A DNA stretch of 64,000 bases. It comes from Hoplostethus atlanticus. Taxonomy: Eukaryota > Chordata > Actinopteri > Trachichthyiformes > Trachichthyidae. Below, in pieces: positions 46,703-61,300 of the stretch. The position numbers were made by a program, and so were the translations under genes. The stretch covers positions 496,001-560,000 of the forward strand of contig JAXDDX010000166.1 in assembly GCA_034670405.1 (NCBI GenBank), in the 5' to 3' direction. The notes below the pieces were generated by a model. The model had not been told where the DNA came from and did not search any database. It saw only the letters and a list, made by a program, of their open reading frames with translations. Within the stretch, counting starts at the first letter, position 1, and each line of letters begins with the position of its first letter.

Positions 46703-48005
46703 CACAAACACGTGTTTGTGTGGGTGAAAGTGTGCATCTTCTATTGTTAACTGAATGTTATTGCAGGTTAAATAGTATCACCTTACGTTTAATAATGCAA
46801 CTCAATTAATGACCACACAGGATGTAGCTCAACTTTCTTCACACTTACTTTCCTCTCCTCACTTTCCCTGTTCTCTGTCCTGTGTGTGTGTGTGTGTGCG
46901 TGTGTGTGTGTGTGTGTATGAAAGGGAGCCATTTCAGTCATTTTGATACTCCCATGGTAAGAAATGATGTCTCCAATGTTGGTGTGATAACATGGGTGGA
47001 AATTGTAATACTCCCAAAATAGCCGTTGGCTGTTTGAAATACTAAGTGAATGTCCTGACGGACTGCAGTGCACATGCAAATAATTTGTGTGTGTGTGTGT
47101 GTGTGTGCATGTGTGTGTGTGCGTGTGTGTGTGCACTAATGCCATCTGTGGGACAGGCCTTAAAGGCAGGGGGTGGAGCGTTCTTCATTAACTCTAACCA
47201 CATGACTCCTGGACAAGAGCACTATCATATTGTGTGTGGTGTGCGTGTGCATGTGTGTGTGTGTGTGTGAGTGAGAGAGACATAACTAATCAGTCTAACT
47301 TGTATTCTCTCCACTTCTCTCTCCCCTCTCTCATTTCTCATTTCACTCCTCCGTCTGTAATACTCACTAGATGAATGGCTTTCTGATCCTTAAGGACTCT
47401 GTTAATCAATGGTATATTGCTATTGATTTCTCCTCTGATCCCTCACACTCGTTTGTTCAAGCGCAACGCACACCACCTTGTCCTGCTGTGTCAAGAAGAG
47501 CTTTAGCTGACGGTTGTGTGAGAGTCCACGGTTTTGCAAATTGGGTTATAATGATGCAAGTGTCGCTCCTTGAATGTTGCTAACTGCTACCGTCAGAAAT
47601 TAAAATGATGATGCCTTCCATGAAAGATTGGGATTACAGTTACAGCCATTTCAGAACCCGAGAGAGTCAGGAAGGAAATGTTGTTTTGCTGCCGTAGCTG
47701 CTATTACCTTAACCTTTGAGGCCATTTCACATTAATGTGATGTGTACTGTCTGTTTGTTGTACATGTTTACAAAGATAATCTTTTTTTTTCGAGGGTGGC
47801 GGGGCTAAAAGAAACATCATCATCCTTGCTCACCATTTATTTGGATGAATATAGATAGAAAGATTTTTTTTGTGGTGTCCTTCAGCACTGACCCTCTATT
47901 CTGCACATAGACACACAGACAAGCACACACACACATAAATACAGCTCTGAGGGAGTCAGACATTATTTCTGCCTCACTGCCACACAAAGCCTGGGGACTG
48001 TTCAC

Positions 48006-48010
<5 letters not shown>

Positions 48011-48058
<48 letters not shown>
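48011..48058. repeat. (CA)n microsatellite
   Basis: About 24 uninterrupted CA units. Confidence 0.9.
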
Positions 48059-48063
<5 letters not shown>

Positions 48064-50553
48064 ATTCATGCAGAGACACATGTGCGTCACCATCCCTGCA
48101 GGACTGTTGGCATGGAGGCGACCGAAGAAAGTGACTTGGGGATGCGCGCACATATGTGTCGCATTGTCCTTTTATATGTGTCATATACATTATCAGCCTA
48201 TGGACGACTCGCCGGGGCAGAGCAGGACAAATGCAGCACGTGCCTTTTAATGCTCCTCCACATCTAAAGGTTAGCCACCTCTTTAAAATGAAATCATTCT
48301 CTGTTTGGCTGCTCCCCGCGTTTATGAAACCAAACTGCCTCAGATCATACGCTCCATTGCGCGCTGACCTCAATGTTTTTCACCAGTTTCGTATTGGCCC
48401 ACGCCTTATTGCCCTTTAGCAAGGCAGTCTGGGTATCTTAGTATTTCAAAACAAATCCAAGTCACAGAGAAAAGAGGCCGCATACACAGAGAGAGGTGAA
48501 GCAAAGGGGGGGAGAGGCTGTGTTAGAGTGTTTGTTCAGGTTAATGTGCATTCTTGCATTAACAGATGTAAAGACTGAATGTGGATGAGCAGACAATAGT
48601 TAGTGTAGTTCATTAGCTCAGGTTCTTGCATGACTGACTGTGCGGTGCTGTTGTTAAGAGAGGACAAAAGCCCATGGCAAGTTGCATCTCTTCTGGTTTC
48701 CCCTCCTGTCTCTCTCTTTCATAAACCATGGGATTTCATTCACCGTTTTCAATTTTAGTTCCCCTTGCGGACTGTCAAGCCCATTCTGCTGATCCCATGT
48801 TGATGCTGTGTCAGCTGTGGTATAGGCCTATGTCCTGATGTGTGGATATTTGATGAGGAACCCCTCCTTTATTTATATCCATACTAAACAGCACTCTCCT
48901 ATCTGTTCTTCAACAAGCCATCCCTTTCATCTCAGCCTGCATTCTGCGATCTGTTGTTTCTCTCCCTTCATTCTGTCCTATTTCACTCTTGTCCCTCACT
49001 TCGAGGCACACACAGAACCCCATGTGAGTCCTTGACTGTTTCCCCCCTTTCTCCCTCCTATTTCTCCTTCCTTTTAAACATTGAGTCATGAATTTATTAT
49101 GTGAATCAAAATAGAGCTATGACTCTTCCCTGTCCCCTTCCCTGCGTTTCATTGGTCCAGAATGAATAATTGAGGGACTGTGGGTGAAATTAGGATCAGG
49201 AAAAGAAATGATTTTGGAGCAGCACCATTCAGGCTATTTTAGAACGGCGAGCTGTCAGCGCCTTTCCTGCAGCGCTCACTCTTTCTTCTCCCTCTCTTCT
49301 TGCTCTCTCATTCCTCCCACCAGCTCACTCACTGCCACATGCAGATAGAGCAGATTCTTCTCTCTCTTCTCTGTCGTTGGGAAGGAGGGAATACTGAGCA
49401 GATGGGTTGGGATTGGCGGTGGATAAAGTCAACCCTATTCTTTGCATGCCAGCTCCATTGTATCAATATGGTTGGGGTGTGTATGCATTCACCAGCGTGC
49501 GCACATTTGATGTGTCTGTTGTTTGTCTTTACAGCGTGTTTACTGAGAGGTTTGTGCATCTTCCGTTACCAATCCCCAAGGTTGTTTGTCAATATGCTGA
49601 CTTAAGTGGCGATTGTGGGTGTTGTTTTGCAGATTCTGTGCTTGCTGGGTAGCTTTGTGAGGATGACAAAACAGACAACGTACGCGGCTGTTCACCAGCT
49701 TTCTCCCTCAAAGACAGCCAATTGATCTTATCCTGAAAAGCTTGCCGTCTTACCCTGACTCGCATTCGGCGTTCGGCACTTTAGATATGAACTGACGGTT
49801 ATGGAATACCCCTAAAGAAGACAAAACGTTTCACAGTCTCAGTTTTAATGTGCAGTGGGGTGCGGCTGAAATGCTTATCGCTTCACGTGAGATGAGGCGT
49901 CCTGCTTGGGATGCAAACAAACCGGCAGGGAGTCTGATAACCCGCTGAGGCTGTGACAGAGAGGGCACTGGGTAGTCAAACACCTACATATATATACAGA
50001 TATACACATCATGTACGCATGGACATTTCCATACATACAGAACCACGTAACTACACACACACACACACACACATGCAGACGCACACACGCTTACATGATT
50101 ATCCGTGGCCTCCTTGGGTATCATGACCTCGCTAAGAGAACGCGAGGGAAGGGAAGGGAGAGATGAGCATTAGAGGGAGTGAAAATGAGAGACGGAGAGA
50201 GTCCTTGAATTTTAACCAGATGCTCCCTGGGGAGAACAACCATCATCTCTGTGTGTCTTCTATGCCACAGTCCCAGAGCTTCCTTCAGGAGCTCAAGGAC
50301 CCTGACTGTTCTAATATTCTCTTAGGGATGCTTGTCTACCATCACTCATTTTACAGCTACTTTATGGAAGAAATGTCATTTGATAAATCACTAGCGTTGG
50401 CTTTCTCCCTCTATGCAGTTTCACTGCTGTTTAATGGCATTTTTGCAGTCTAAGACAATTCTACCAGAGTACCAAGATGTACGAAACGATGCATGTCACT
50501 ACCAGTTATCGGTTTGAACAAGGGACCGCTAACGTAACGTGATCAGGATTTCA

Positions 50554-50555
<2 letters not shown>

Positions 50556-50597
<42 letters not shown>
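50556..50597. repeat. (TG)n microsatellite
   Basis: About 21 TG units. Confidence 0.9.
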
Positions 50598-50598
<1 letters not shown>

Positions 50599-51230
50599 CC
50601 CGAGCACGTGCATGTGTGCATGTGCATGTGGAAGTGGAGAAGCTAACGGGAGCTGTCAGAGTGCTGTGTCTCCAGAACGTCTTCAGAGCGTCACCAGCAT
50701 GCTGTCATTCAGCAAACCAACCCTGACCTCTCCACAACCCGGCACATTGTATCGCCCACAGCTCTTTCTTTCCTTCGCTCTCTCTCTCTCTCTCTCTCTC
50801 ACTGGCTTGTCCTCCCTTTTCATCTCTTCCATCTCTCTTCCTCCTTTTTCTTCTCTCCTGTCCTGTGTTTTTTCATAACGCTATCCCTTATTTGTTCAAA
50901 CGTTTCTCTGACCTTTCCAGAAACTTCCTCCCCTGTGATCCCTCTCCTCCCCCCTCCTCATCCTCCTCCTCCTCCTCCTCACATTGCTCTATCTTTCTTT
51001 TCACTTCCTTGCTGCGCAGTGATTGCTCAGGTTTCTGTTTACCAAGCCTTCATAGCCATATACTGTATGTGTGTGTGTGTATATGTGTTTATGTGTGTGG
51101 GGGTTTTTGTGTGAGATGGAGATTCAGGGAATGTGGGAATGTGATCAAAACCTAATGTCATAGTGTGAACACCATCTCTTACAAAAAACAAACATACATA
51201 CATACACACAGATACACACACAAAGGCATG

Positions 51231-51261
<31 letters not shown>

Positions 51262-54200
51262 ACAACATGCCCTGTTAGTGTACAACCACAAACTGAAGGG
51301 TTTAGTCACTCTGTGATTGTCGCCATTGTTTCCTCAGTACAAAGGATTCAGCTCTCTCCTCCACATCCCCTGCTTTCTTTTGTTCCACATCTCCATCCTT
51401 GTCGCTCTCCATCTCTCTCTCTCTCTCTCTCCCCGCCCCACATCGTCCATTCCTTTTTTTTTTTCCTCACCTCTGTTTCTCTGTCTCTCTCTCCCCCTCA
51501 TTCTGTCCCTTCATCCCTACATCTGAAACCCTAGCGACGGCTCCTATTGGTTCTGCCGGCAGAATCAGAGAAACGGGGAGCCAGTAAGCTTTCAGGCTAA
51601 CAGGGTCACCATTATCCATGAAGCAGTGCAATTACTCGGCTGTCTAGATCCCTTCCTTGTATGCATACGCTATGCTCTCTCCATCCTTTTACCTATAGTG
51701 CACATGAATACCCCTTAACCTGCATGTCTTGCTTGGCCATGTGAATCATTAACAGCCAGAACAGAATGAAAGGTCTTTTTTTGTACGACGGCCATGCACT
51801 CTGCACACTGGGCGCTTTTTTATCAGATGAGGAGCAATTTGAGAGAGCTGCTTCAATAAGAGAGAATATTTCTTACATACTCCCAGAACCACAAAGAGAG
51901 ACTGTTGTATGTGTGCAGTGTGCAGTATAGCATACCTTGCAATCAGTTTATGCATTCAGTTCAAACCTATGTACATATTCATTGTAAATTCTCCCCATGT
52001 GACTCCGGCACCATGCTGCTCTTCAAAGACGGGGGAAGGAAAGCTGTCACACTCCTCCCCTCTCCCCCCACTCTCCCTCCAACTCATTCTATTGCTCGCT
52101 GTTTATTTGCCACAGTGCCAGTTATACATTTGTACTACTTACCGGCCGGGCTTGCATTGGGCTCTGCAGATTACGGTTTTCCTGATGTCTAGTGTTGTAA
52201 AATATACTTCTAGACATCAGTTCTTTCAGGTTCTCAAGATTTGCCGTAGGTTTAGGACAACCTTGAGGCTGTATGTTATAATGCGGGCTTCTCCTCTCGT
52301 GGCATCTGAGGCAGCGTCAGGACTGATTTGCATCATTAGATTCTCTCAACTGTGGAAAAGATTTGACCTTCCTCCATCATTAGTGACTGAGTGAGACAGA
52401 GTATCCCTCTCACCTCTCCCCACCCTCTCTTTCCTCCTCTTTCATCCGTCACACTCGCCCCTTTCCTCCTGTCCTCCATGTCCATCAATTCCCCGATGCC
52501 ATATCGCTCCATCACTCACATTTGTTCATATTCTCTAGCTCTATACTTATCTCTCTCAGTCTTCTTCCCTCCATTTCTATTTATCACTCTTCTCTCTGCA
52601 CCCTTCTTATTCGTGAGAGTATTGAAGAGCTGACTGTCTTGGTTTGAAATCCCCCATTTGGCTTTCACCTATCTAACGAGCTAGAGAATTTAATTTATTT
52701 ATTTTCTTCTGATGCCCAAAGGGAGACACACTCCCACACCTCAACACACACACACAGTTCTACATGGTGAGAGAGGACCGTTGCTTTTCTAGGGAAATGT
52801 TTTCTTTCTCAGAATTCGCTCAGCTATCATCACAATCTATGCCTCCTCCAATGGCGCTGGAAAGAAAGCATGATTTCCTTGGGATTGCCCCACCATTTTG
52901 TTATCCGACAAGTCATTAGCCTTTAGGGAGGAAATGACACCAGACAGGAACTCCCTTCATATCCTGTCTAGAGCCCAGTAATCAGTATTGTGATGACAGA
53001 CTCTCTTGTTTATGCTCTTATATCGTATATAGGGGATAGGCATCTTTCAGATTTGTCTTCCTGACAACAACATTCAGACTCAATCATCTGCGTGACCCAC
53101 AGGAAATTGCACCGACAAGTACATGTAAGACAATCTAAATCTAAGACAAGTCAACTAACAAACTAGAGAGCAGACAGTCTGTAAAAAATGTTGCCATTTA
53201 TGTTGTATGTGTTGATATTTTAGCTTCTTTCTCTTTTGCAAACGTGAATAAATACTGTCAAATAATGCTCCTTGAGGTGACCGAGTTGTTTTCATCCATG
53301 TGTGAGTCATTTCAATCCTTGCCTGTAATAAGGCCACAATTCCCCAGAGGGCAAAACTAATTGAAGGCTGTTGAGTTACTTGTCATATGTCACTCAGAAT
53401 GATTGGTGACTGCAAGTATGATATTGCTTTTTCTTAGTCCAGTCAAGTTTGATTGAATGAGGTCCTTTTATTCATCTCCCTCTTTTCCTCCTGCTAACTT
53501 CACTTTTCTCTCTCTTGCACTCTTCCTAATAGCATGAACTTCTGTACTTGCTAATTAGATCCCAGCATAAACTTTTGCTACACTAAATGGCTTTCCACAA
53601 TACACTTACATTACAAAAAGGCATGTCAACACAGGCCTGTGTGTACACAGACAAGCATTGTGTAGCTTAGGTAGTGCGTGCACCAGACTTAATGACTTGT
53701 AGGTCTGCTATCTGTGTACCAGCTGGCATATGGCCAAACCTCTGATCAGTAGAGAGATCCCTTCATCTTTCCTAAAGTGACTGTGGTGCACATAACGCTA
53801 CATCACACAGACATGCATACATGCCATTTCAGCACATCAGAGGGACTCTGCTGAACTGGGATGAAGGTGATTTTGTACATCATTCAGCATCAACTGAGGA
53901 AATGGATTCTGTAGCAGCTCCAGCCTGCTCACTAATGAAGCAAACACCCATTCTGGCTAACATGCACTTGTAATGACCTTGCCATACTTGTTGAATGCTG
54001 GTGTCTTTCTCTTTAACAAGGAGACAACATGCGTTGATGAGAAAAGCTCTCAATTAGGGAAACATTGTGGAAGCTTGCTGCTGAGGACTTGCTCTCCTCC
54101 TTGGAAAGCCCTACGCCAATGTACAAGGTGTCTATGTATGCATGCTATGAGTGTGCACATACATGTGAGTCATACATGCTTGTGACATAATGTATATAAA

Positions 54201-55369
54201 TTTAGCATCCAAAGTGATAATGGGTGGGTGACTTTTGTTGGGATGTAAACCAATCTGTTCCCCTTTTAGCCCTGGCATGCTACCAATGTCAAGTAAGCAA
54301 ATTGTGCTTGACACACTGGAGATTTATGATAAAGCAGCCATGACCCCTGAACCCACCAACCACATGACTTCATTCAGAGTTATAGGGGAAAATGTGATGT
54401 CACCGCATATAAATAGTGTATATGGATTTACTGTGGCTGCTAAGAGAACTGATCCCAGATTCGTAGTCTGAGAGAGTCCAACCACTTGAAGACATGACAG
54501 TTGTACAGAGACCAGGTGGCTGCAGGCAAGGTTACCTACCTACTAAAGAAGATTCCCTGGCTCCCCGCTGTCATTTGTTTATCGTGTGTGTGTGTGTGTG
54601 TGTGTGTCTGAGCGTGTTTGTGTGTGTGCATCTGTGTTCTCAGTATGTGTAGCCATGTGTTCGGGTCTGAGCCAGAGATAAGCAGGTCAAAACACTGCAG
54701 GGTGTGAGCCTCATCAGAAGTGAGCTAGAGCTAATTAAACGTACCAGACCGAATAAAACAGAAGAGGATCCATGTTCACTAAATACGACGATAGGAAACA
54801 CCATAACATCACTCACCACTATAACGCATATAATGCATTATAGTGGTTTTAGATAGCCACATTAGCCAGTCCATTCTTACACTGTGGTGTAAGAGGTACC
54901 CAATAGATGGGACGAAACAAGACAAGTTAATAATATTGTTAAATATGTTTCTGCTGTGTGAAGTGATTCAGGGGATGCTGCAGTGTTTTCTTTCATTTAA
55001 TCCCACCTTACCACCCTCTGTCTGTATGCATCACCACCACAGTATGCCAAAAGCAGAGAAGAGCGAGGAGACAGGGAGAAAGAGAGGGAGAAAGAGAGAG
55101 AGGAGGCGATAGGCTTACTCATAATATTGCCAAAAAACCATCAGAACAGCATAATCCATTTTAGATCCACAGGGCATTTCCCACAAAGGTTGAAAAGCCG
55201 ATATCCTGTAAACTGCGGCACTGACAACAACTCAGAAGTTACTTTTGCTGTGAAGAATACTTTCAGCCAATTTTCAGTTTTTACACTTGCCAGTTATCAG
55301 TGTGACTTGCTAAACAGTTGTCAGAGGAAAGATCCCTTTTTGGGTGGATTGTGTACCTGCACACATGGA

Positions 55370-55370
<1 letters not shown>

Positions 55371-55411
<41 letters not shown>
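55371..55411. repeat. (CT)n microsatellite
   Basis: CT array with one TTT interruption. Confidence 0.9.
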
Positions 55412-55416
<5 letters not shown>

Positions 55417-56003
55417 CCTATCCCTCTTTTTTTTCTCTCACACAGGTCAGAGACAGGAATAAATGGTCTTACTTGTAGTAAGCACAGAGACAATGAGAAA
55501 AGATTAAGAGTATTAAGAGTGAGAACAAAATTCCCAAACGCAAAGTAGGCCGAGGATGCAGGAGGGATAAAGATCCTGAAAGTTTGGTGCATCAGATGGT
55601 GACTTGGCCGACGAGAACGAATGTGAAGCCCCAAGATTCATTGCCACTTTGACAATTTATTTATCAGTAACTAGCGTATCTTCCATATATGACGACATTG
55701 CTTGACATTGCTTGAACATCCATTGATTCATTGATAATAAATGAATGTAATGCAGTGACTAATCACTCTGAGTGCATCAAGTGAAACTGATACAGATTAA
55801 AGCTATCAGTGTCATGGAAGTTGCCAGCCACCTAACCTGCTCTGCCCTGTACCCCTCACAGAGGGCTCATTGTTGGGGTAGTTCAGACTGAAAACATGCC
55901 AGGCACATTCACATACACTAATTTCCCATCTAATCCACTTAGCATTGTCTTCCTGCCCACACACTAACCCAGACAGCTCCTGTCTGCCTTCATGGACATT
56001 TAT

Positions 56004-56006
56004 AGT

Positions 56007-56037
<31 letters not shown>

Positions 56038-56044
56038 GGTTTTG
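56004..56044. repeat. (GT)n followed by a G19 run and T4
   Basis: Eight GT units run directly into about 19 consecutive G (56021-56039) and then T. The long G run can form a G-quadruplex and is also an assembly-error hot spot. Confidence 0.85.
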
Positions 56045-56705
56045 CTCAACTAAAAAAGTTAAAGTTAAAGTTTTTTTGGAATGTGATGTTTGCTGAAGAA
56101 GTCATTTGAGGACCGAAAGAGATTCTCACCTCCTTAATGAACAGGCAGAACATAGAATATTTATTTTCTCTTGTGGGTTTTCATTTTATTTTGTTTCAGC
56201 TTGTTTGTTGTTTGCTGCTGTTCTGTGGCTGTCAGGCACTCTTGATGCATTGTGCATCCTCCACCGATGTTCAATTTCAATGTGATTTGGTTGACTTTGA
56301 TGCAGTTAGAGAATTGAGCCTAGAGTTTGACTTTGTCATCTCATGCCACTTTCTGCCAACTTGAAAAGTCTCAGCATTGGTGGCATTTCCTCTGGTGTAC
56401 CACTCAGCAAAGACAGAATATATCACCTCGTTGGTATCACAGAGATCTGTGAAGTATTTTGGGGATCACCTGGATAGAGGGGAAACAGAGTACAGTAGGA
56501 TATGTGGCAGGAGTCAGAAAGCTCCATGAAACATCAAGGAGACAGTCATCAGCAGAGGCGTAATGTATCCCCAAAGGATGTCTGTCTCTTTATCCATCTA
56601 CCACCCAGGAATCTTTCAACTATGCCTTCATGACGGAAAGGATAGCATATGTGCCCCATCTAACATCTGTGGTTTATCTGATGTGTTTATGTGTGAGTGT
56701 GAGTC

Positions 56706-56741
<36 letters not shown>

Positions 56742-56856
56742 CAGGTGTGACCGTGTGTGTTCTGTTAGCTCTACTTCTTGCTGTGCAGCAGAATCAGTGC
56801 AGTCAGAGGCCAATGAGAGGATTGAGACTGACAGAGTGGATATGTTACCGTGCATA

Positions 56857-56859
<3 letters not shown>

Positions 56860-56913
<54 letters not shown>
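56860..56913. repeat. (TG)n microsatellite
   Basis: About 27 uninterrupted TG units; a shorter TG array is at 56709-56738. Confidence 0.9.
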
Positions 56914-56914
<1 letters not shown>

Positions 56915-57332
56915 CTGTGTGACTGTGTGCTCACTGGCATGCATATTTGCACAATGTAGACCTACAGTAGCATATGTAGGTATAATCTAGAACCCTGTAT
57001 GTTGACTGTTTGTTTATATAGATTAGTGTTTACATGTAATACAATGTGGCCAAGGTGACGCTACTGTAGCAGTCAAGTTGTAATGGTTTGTGCTTTTGTC
57101 TCTAATCAGCTAAAGGTCATACCAGGCAGCATGTCAGTCTCAATCAGTTCACACTGTATGGCTCAGTGAGTCAGAGTTAGCTAGCTAGAGTTGTTACAAG
57201 AAGAGGGCACTGCACTATGCTTGCATCAGACTGAGCGCTGTCATGAGTATTTCTATTGGTTTGTGACTATTTAATACTAACCTTTAATACTTACCAGGGC
57301 CCCCACCAAGACACACACACTGCCCCTCTTAT

Positions 57333-57368
<36 letters not shown>

Positions 57369-57539
57369 AGGTAAAGACTACACATAATTTATATTATATT
57401 ATACATACAATTTTCCCTTTTTTTACTATATTTTTTTATAAAGTGCTCTTATTGTAAATATTGTGTTGTTTTTTATATAGAGCTCTTAAAAACTGTGACA
57501 TTGTAAATATTGTGTTGGTTTATTGTAAATAGTGTGAAC

Positions 57540-57650
57540 CTGTTATTTTGCACATTTCTGCTAAGCATTGCCACTTTGCATTTCACTACACACCTCGTGT
57601 GTGTATGTGACAATTAAACTTCTTGAATCTTGAATCTTGAATCTTAATAC
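57540..57650 (+). repeat. Retroposon-like 3' tail with (TTGAATC)n
   Basis: TTTGCATTTCACTACACACC, a GTGTGTATGTGACAATTAAA block and then TTGAATC repeated three times. This order is typical of the 3' end of fish non-LTR elements. No coding part remains. Confidence 0.45.
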
Positions 57651-58090
57651 CTTACAGATTAGTATTACCAAGCTGAGACTTTCAGAGCTTCCTGGCAATC
57701 ACAAATCTTTGTGATGAACAGATTTCTTCCCTAATTTTACCAGAGTTGTCTTCCTCTCTGACCCCACATATTCTCCCGCTCGCTCCCTCACTCCTGTGAC
57801 CCGCTGCAGTGTGGCTATAGCCACTGTGCAGCTGTATGAGAGAGCTGCTAAGCTGTATTCCATGCTTGACTTGGGCTTAAAATGGAGTGACTAAGCACAG
57901 ATTTAATATTGGACTTATAGCTACTTAGCAAGGGAAAGTACAAACTGTCAGCTTTCCTCTGAAAAGTACAAACTAGTCAAGTTTCCACCTCAGTTTGTTT
58001 GCCAACAATAAAAGTAAAAGCCTTCCTTTAAAAACCCGCTAACTGGTTGACTGCTCCCACATCACTGATGCTAAATTGTGTCTCTGAGAG

Positions 58091-58293
58091 GTGTGTGTGT
58101 GTGTGTGTGTGTGTGTGTCTGTGTGTGTCTGTGTGTGTCTGTGTGTGTGTGTCTGTGTCTGTGTGTTAAGGTTTAGGGGGGGGGCGGGGGATGCTAGTAT
58201 TGAGGAGATCCACGCTCTGCCGATCATATATAAAGGCTTAGAAAGGCTACCAGTCAACTTGGATGACCTATTTACAGACACACAAACACACAC

Positions 58294-58341
<48 letters not shown>

Positions 58342-58348
58342 ACACACA
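58091..58348. repeat. Inverted microsatellite pair: (TG)n then (CA)n
   Basis: A TG array (58091-58166, with TCTG interruptions) and a CA array (58276-58348) face each other across about 110 bp that include a G7 run, so the two can pair into a long hairpin. Confidence 0.8.
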
Positions 58349-61300
58349 AACCTACACGTACACATACACATGCACATATACATACGCACACCAGACAATG
58401 AGTATATTCTTTCTTCACAGTTATAACTCTGTTTTGGTCCAGGTCTTCTCTTGGTGAAACTGATGAAGTGTGTGTGGGAGGACAGGGATGTTTTCCCAAC
58501 ATCTGTTCATTAGGTTTTTATAAAAGTTAGTTATATTTAGCTTCTGGCCAGCTAGTTGCCTTCTACTCTGGCTGATTCTGCCTCCCTCTCCCTGTCTGGG
58601 CTCTTGTAGGATTTGCCATCGCTGTTGCCTCAAAATCTCCAGTGCTAATTTATGTAGTGTGCATTTGGGGACTCCTGGTGTGATTGTGTGGCATGTCTGG
58701 CTTACAGGCCGGCAGGCCTGGCAGTGAGGCATGCTAGACCCTTGGCTCTCTATTCTGAAGAGTAGAATATGAGATCAGTAGAATACACAGGAGGGCAGGA
58801 AGAAGATACATGTAGATCTACTGGACCTGCATGGCTCTGCCCCGACTAGCTGATGAATTGATGAACCAAACTTCAACAACACCTAAAAAACACTCAGAGA
58901 ATGCAAACCTCCATCAACGCTGAGCAATTCTCCAACTTGCTGTAACACCCAAAGACATCATTACTTTCACTTACATTTGAAGTTAAATTGATTGTTTGAC
59001 CGTACAATCATACGCTTAGGATTTGGCAATCAAGTCTCTATCTCTGTTAGTTTCATAGTTATGGCTAAAAAGGCGATAATTATCTAATGGTGAGAATCTC
59101 AGATACGGATCACCACCAAAATCTAATCAATTGTTCCTTGGCCCAAAGCCTATCTCCACATTTAATGGACATCTATTCTCAGGTTTATCAGATATCCTGC
59201 TGACAGACAGACAGACAAACTAACTAACAGCGGCAAAAGCATAGCCTCCTTAACAGAGGTGTAAAAGAGTGTATCTTCAGTGTTTGGCATGGGAGCAGGG
59301 AGAAAAGTGTGTGTGTCAGTGTGTGTTTCACATGTGTACATATACCTGTGCGTGTGTGCGCATGTGTGTGTCTGTATGTAGTGTCTATGTCTGTGTGTGT
59401 GTGTGTGTGTGTGTGCATTTATTTGCCTGCTCACCTGGATGATGTGTGGGCTCCTCTGGGTCCATGTATCTGATGGAGTGTGTGTGTCTTAAGGAACCCT
59501 GCCTGTCCTTGACTCAAACAGTGGGGACCTTGGCCACCTTGACGGTGTCAGCTCACTGATTCATGCTGCGACTCTGCCACTGACCCGTAGGATAACACTC
59601 TTGGGGGGTGTGGAGACAGGTTGCATCTATCATACTGCCTAAGAGCCAGGCAGATGGGCAGTGACACACACACACATACACACTCACAATGTAAACGCTT
59701 CAAAAGCCTAAAGACCGAGTGGAGTAAAAGGAGCAAGGAAAGGAAATATCAACGAGTCACTGTTATGCACATGGTTTTGGGTGCAAAGACAGATCCTAGT
59801 TCTGTTTGATTTCGTAAGATAAATAGCTCGTTATTTCCGAACATCTGTATACTGATGTTTGTTTTTCAGATTCAGTCTGTTCCTCTCTTGGGCGCTACTC
59901 CATAGGGACATTAAGGTTTGCTGTTCTCTTCTTGTGGTCATGGTGAGTTGTTGCTGGTTGACAGTGTGAAGCTGTGTTTTTGTTGAGAATTGGGTCAGTT
60001 TGTGCAGCAGTCTGCACAATAACCTTCTATGCCTGTGTTTTGTCTCCCAGCTACGAAAAATCATGCCAGATTTCAACCAGATCGTTTAGTTATGGGATCT
60101 GTAAACAGAGTGTCTTCAAGGCCTGTCTAAAATTGTGGGCCTTATCCACCCTGAGGCTTAGTAGATGAGACAATCTCTGCGCGTTTGACTGGTTTGTGTG
60201 TGTGTGTGTGCGCGCGCATGTGTGTATACAGGCATGTGGAAAACCAAGGGAAAGAATTTATGTCCATCATTTAAATTTAGTTTAAATCCTGTTTCATCCT
60301 GTTTGATCTCATTGATACCAGAGCATTGAAACAGACAGATATGATTATGCTTTCAAGAGGGTTTGTTTAAATCCAACTTTAGACAGAAACAACGCCTACT
60401 GGAGAAAGTGGTGACTCTTGGCTCTTCACTCTGTGAACACTGCCCAAGCACGAACCAACCCATATATTATTAATCTGTTTAGCTCTGCCTCCCTTTACTG
60501 CAATCATCAGAGTGCATTTTAACATGCTGTTGATACCCCTGGTGATGATGATATATTCTCTCTCATTTCCTCTCCATCTGAAGAAAAGACTGCCAAGCAA
60601 ACAGTTTTAAGTCTGGGTTTTTCTGAGTTTTCTGGTGACTCTTGTGTCCTGGTAACTGGATGGACACTGGTACCGAGTTGGACCGTGTTCCAGCCCTAAT
60701 GCCAGGTGCTCTTTGACTGTCTCAGAGCTGAAAACATTGTGTGGGTGGGATGACAGTTTGCCTCAAAGAATGTTTAAGCACAAGTGATTCATCTCATCTT
60801 CTTGCCAGGAAGAACAAAATGATTTGTAATTCACACAGAGATAAATGGAACATCCTATACATAAATGCATCAACACATACATGAACAAACACACAATATG
60901 ACTCGAATACACTCAAACACCTATTTCTCCTCACATTTCATAGAATTTGCATGCATGGTTTCCAGGCATACTTGTTTGTCTCCTTGCATTGCAGCATGAA
61001 TTGTGTCAAGAGAAGTTCAGTCTGTGTTTATGCATGGTATCAATAAATTCATTGTGTTTGTCAAAATGGAGCAGAACATCTCTCTGCAAGGCGAAGAGAG
61101 AGTAGAAGATACGCAACATGCATGAATTTAGCTGAAGCAAGAAGCTCCCTCTCAGTGTCCCAGTTCTCCAACTAAAACCCATAGATGAATTAATGAATAG
61201 ACAAATTATCTTAAATATCTGAAACTGATTCATGTCCCTGTAATGGATCTAGTCATTTGTATTTTAATGCCTTGTCAGTAATATGTCTCAAAGCTCCCCG

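Noticed and set aside
50163-50453. 96-aa plus ORF starting MSIRGSENERR
   Set aside because: Random-looking composition, no recognisable domain and no gene context.
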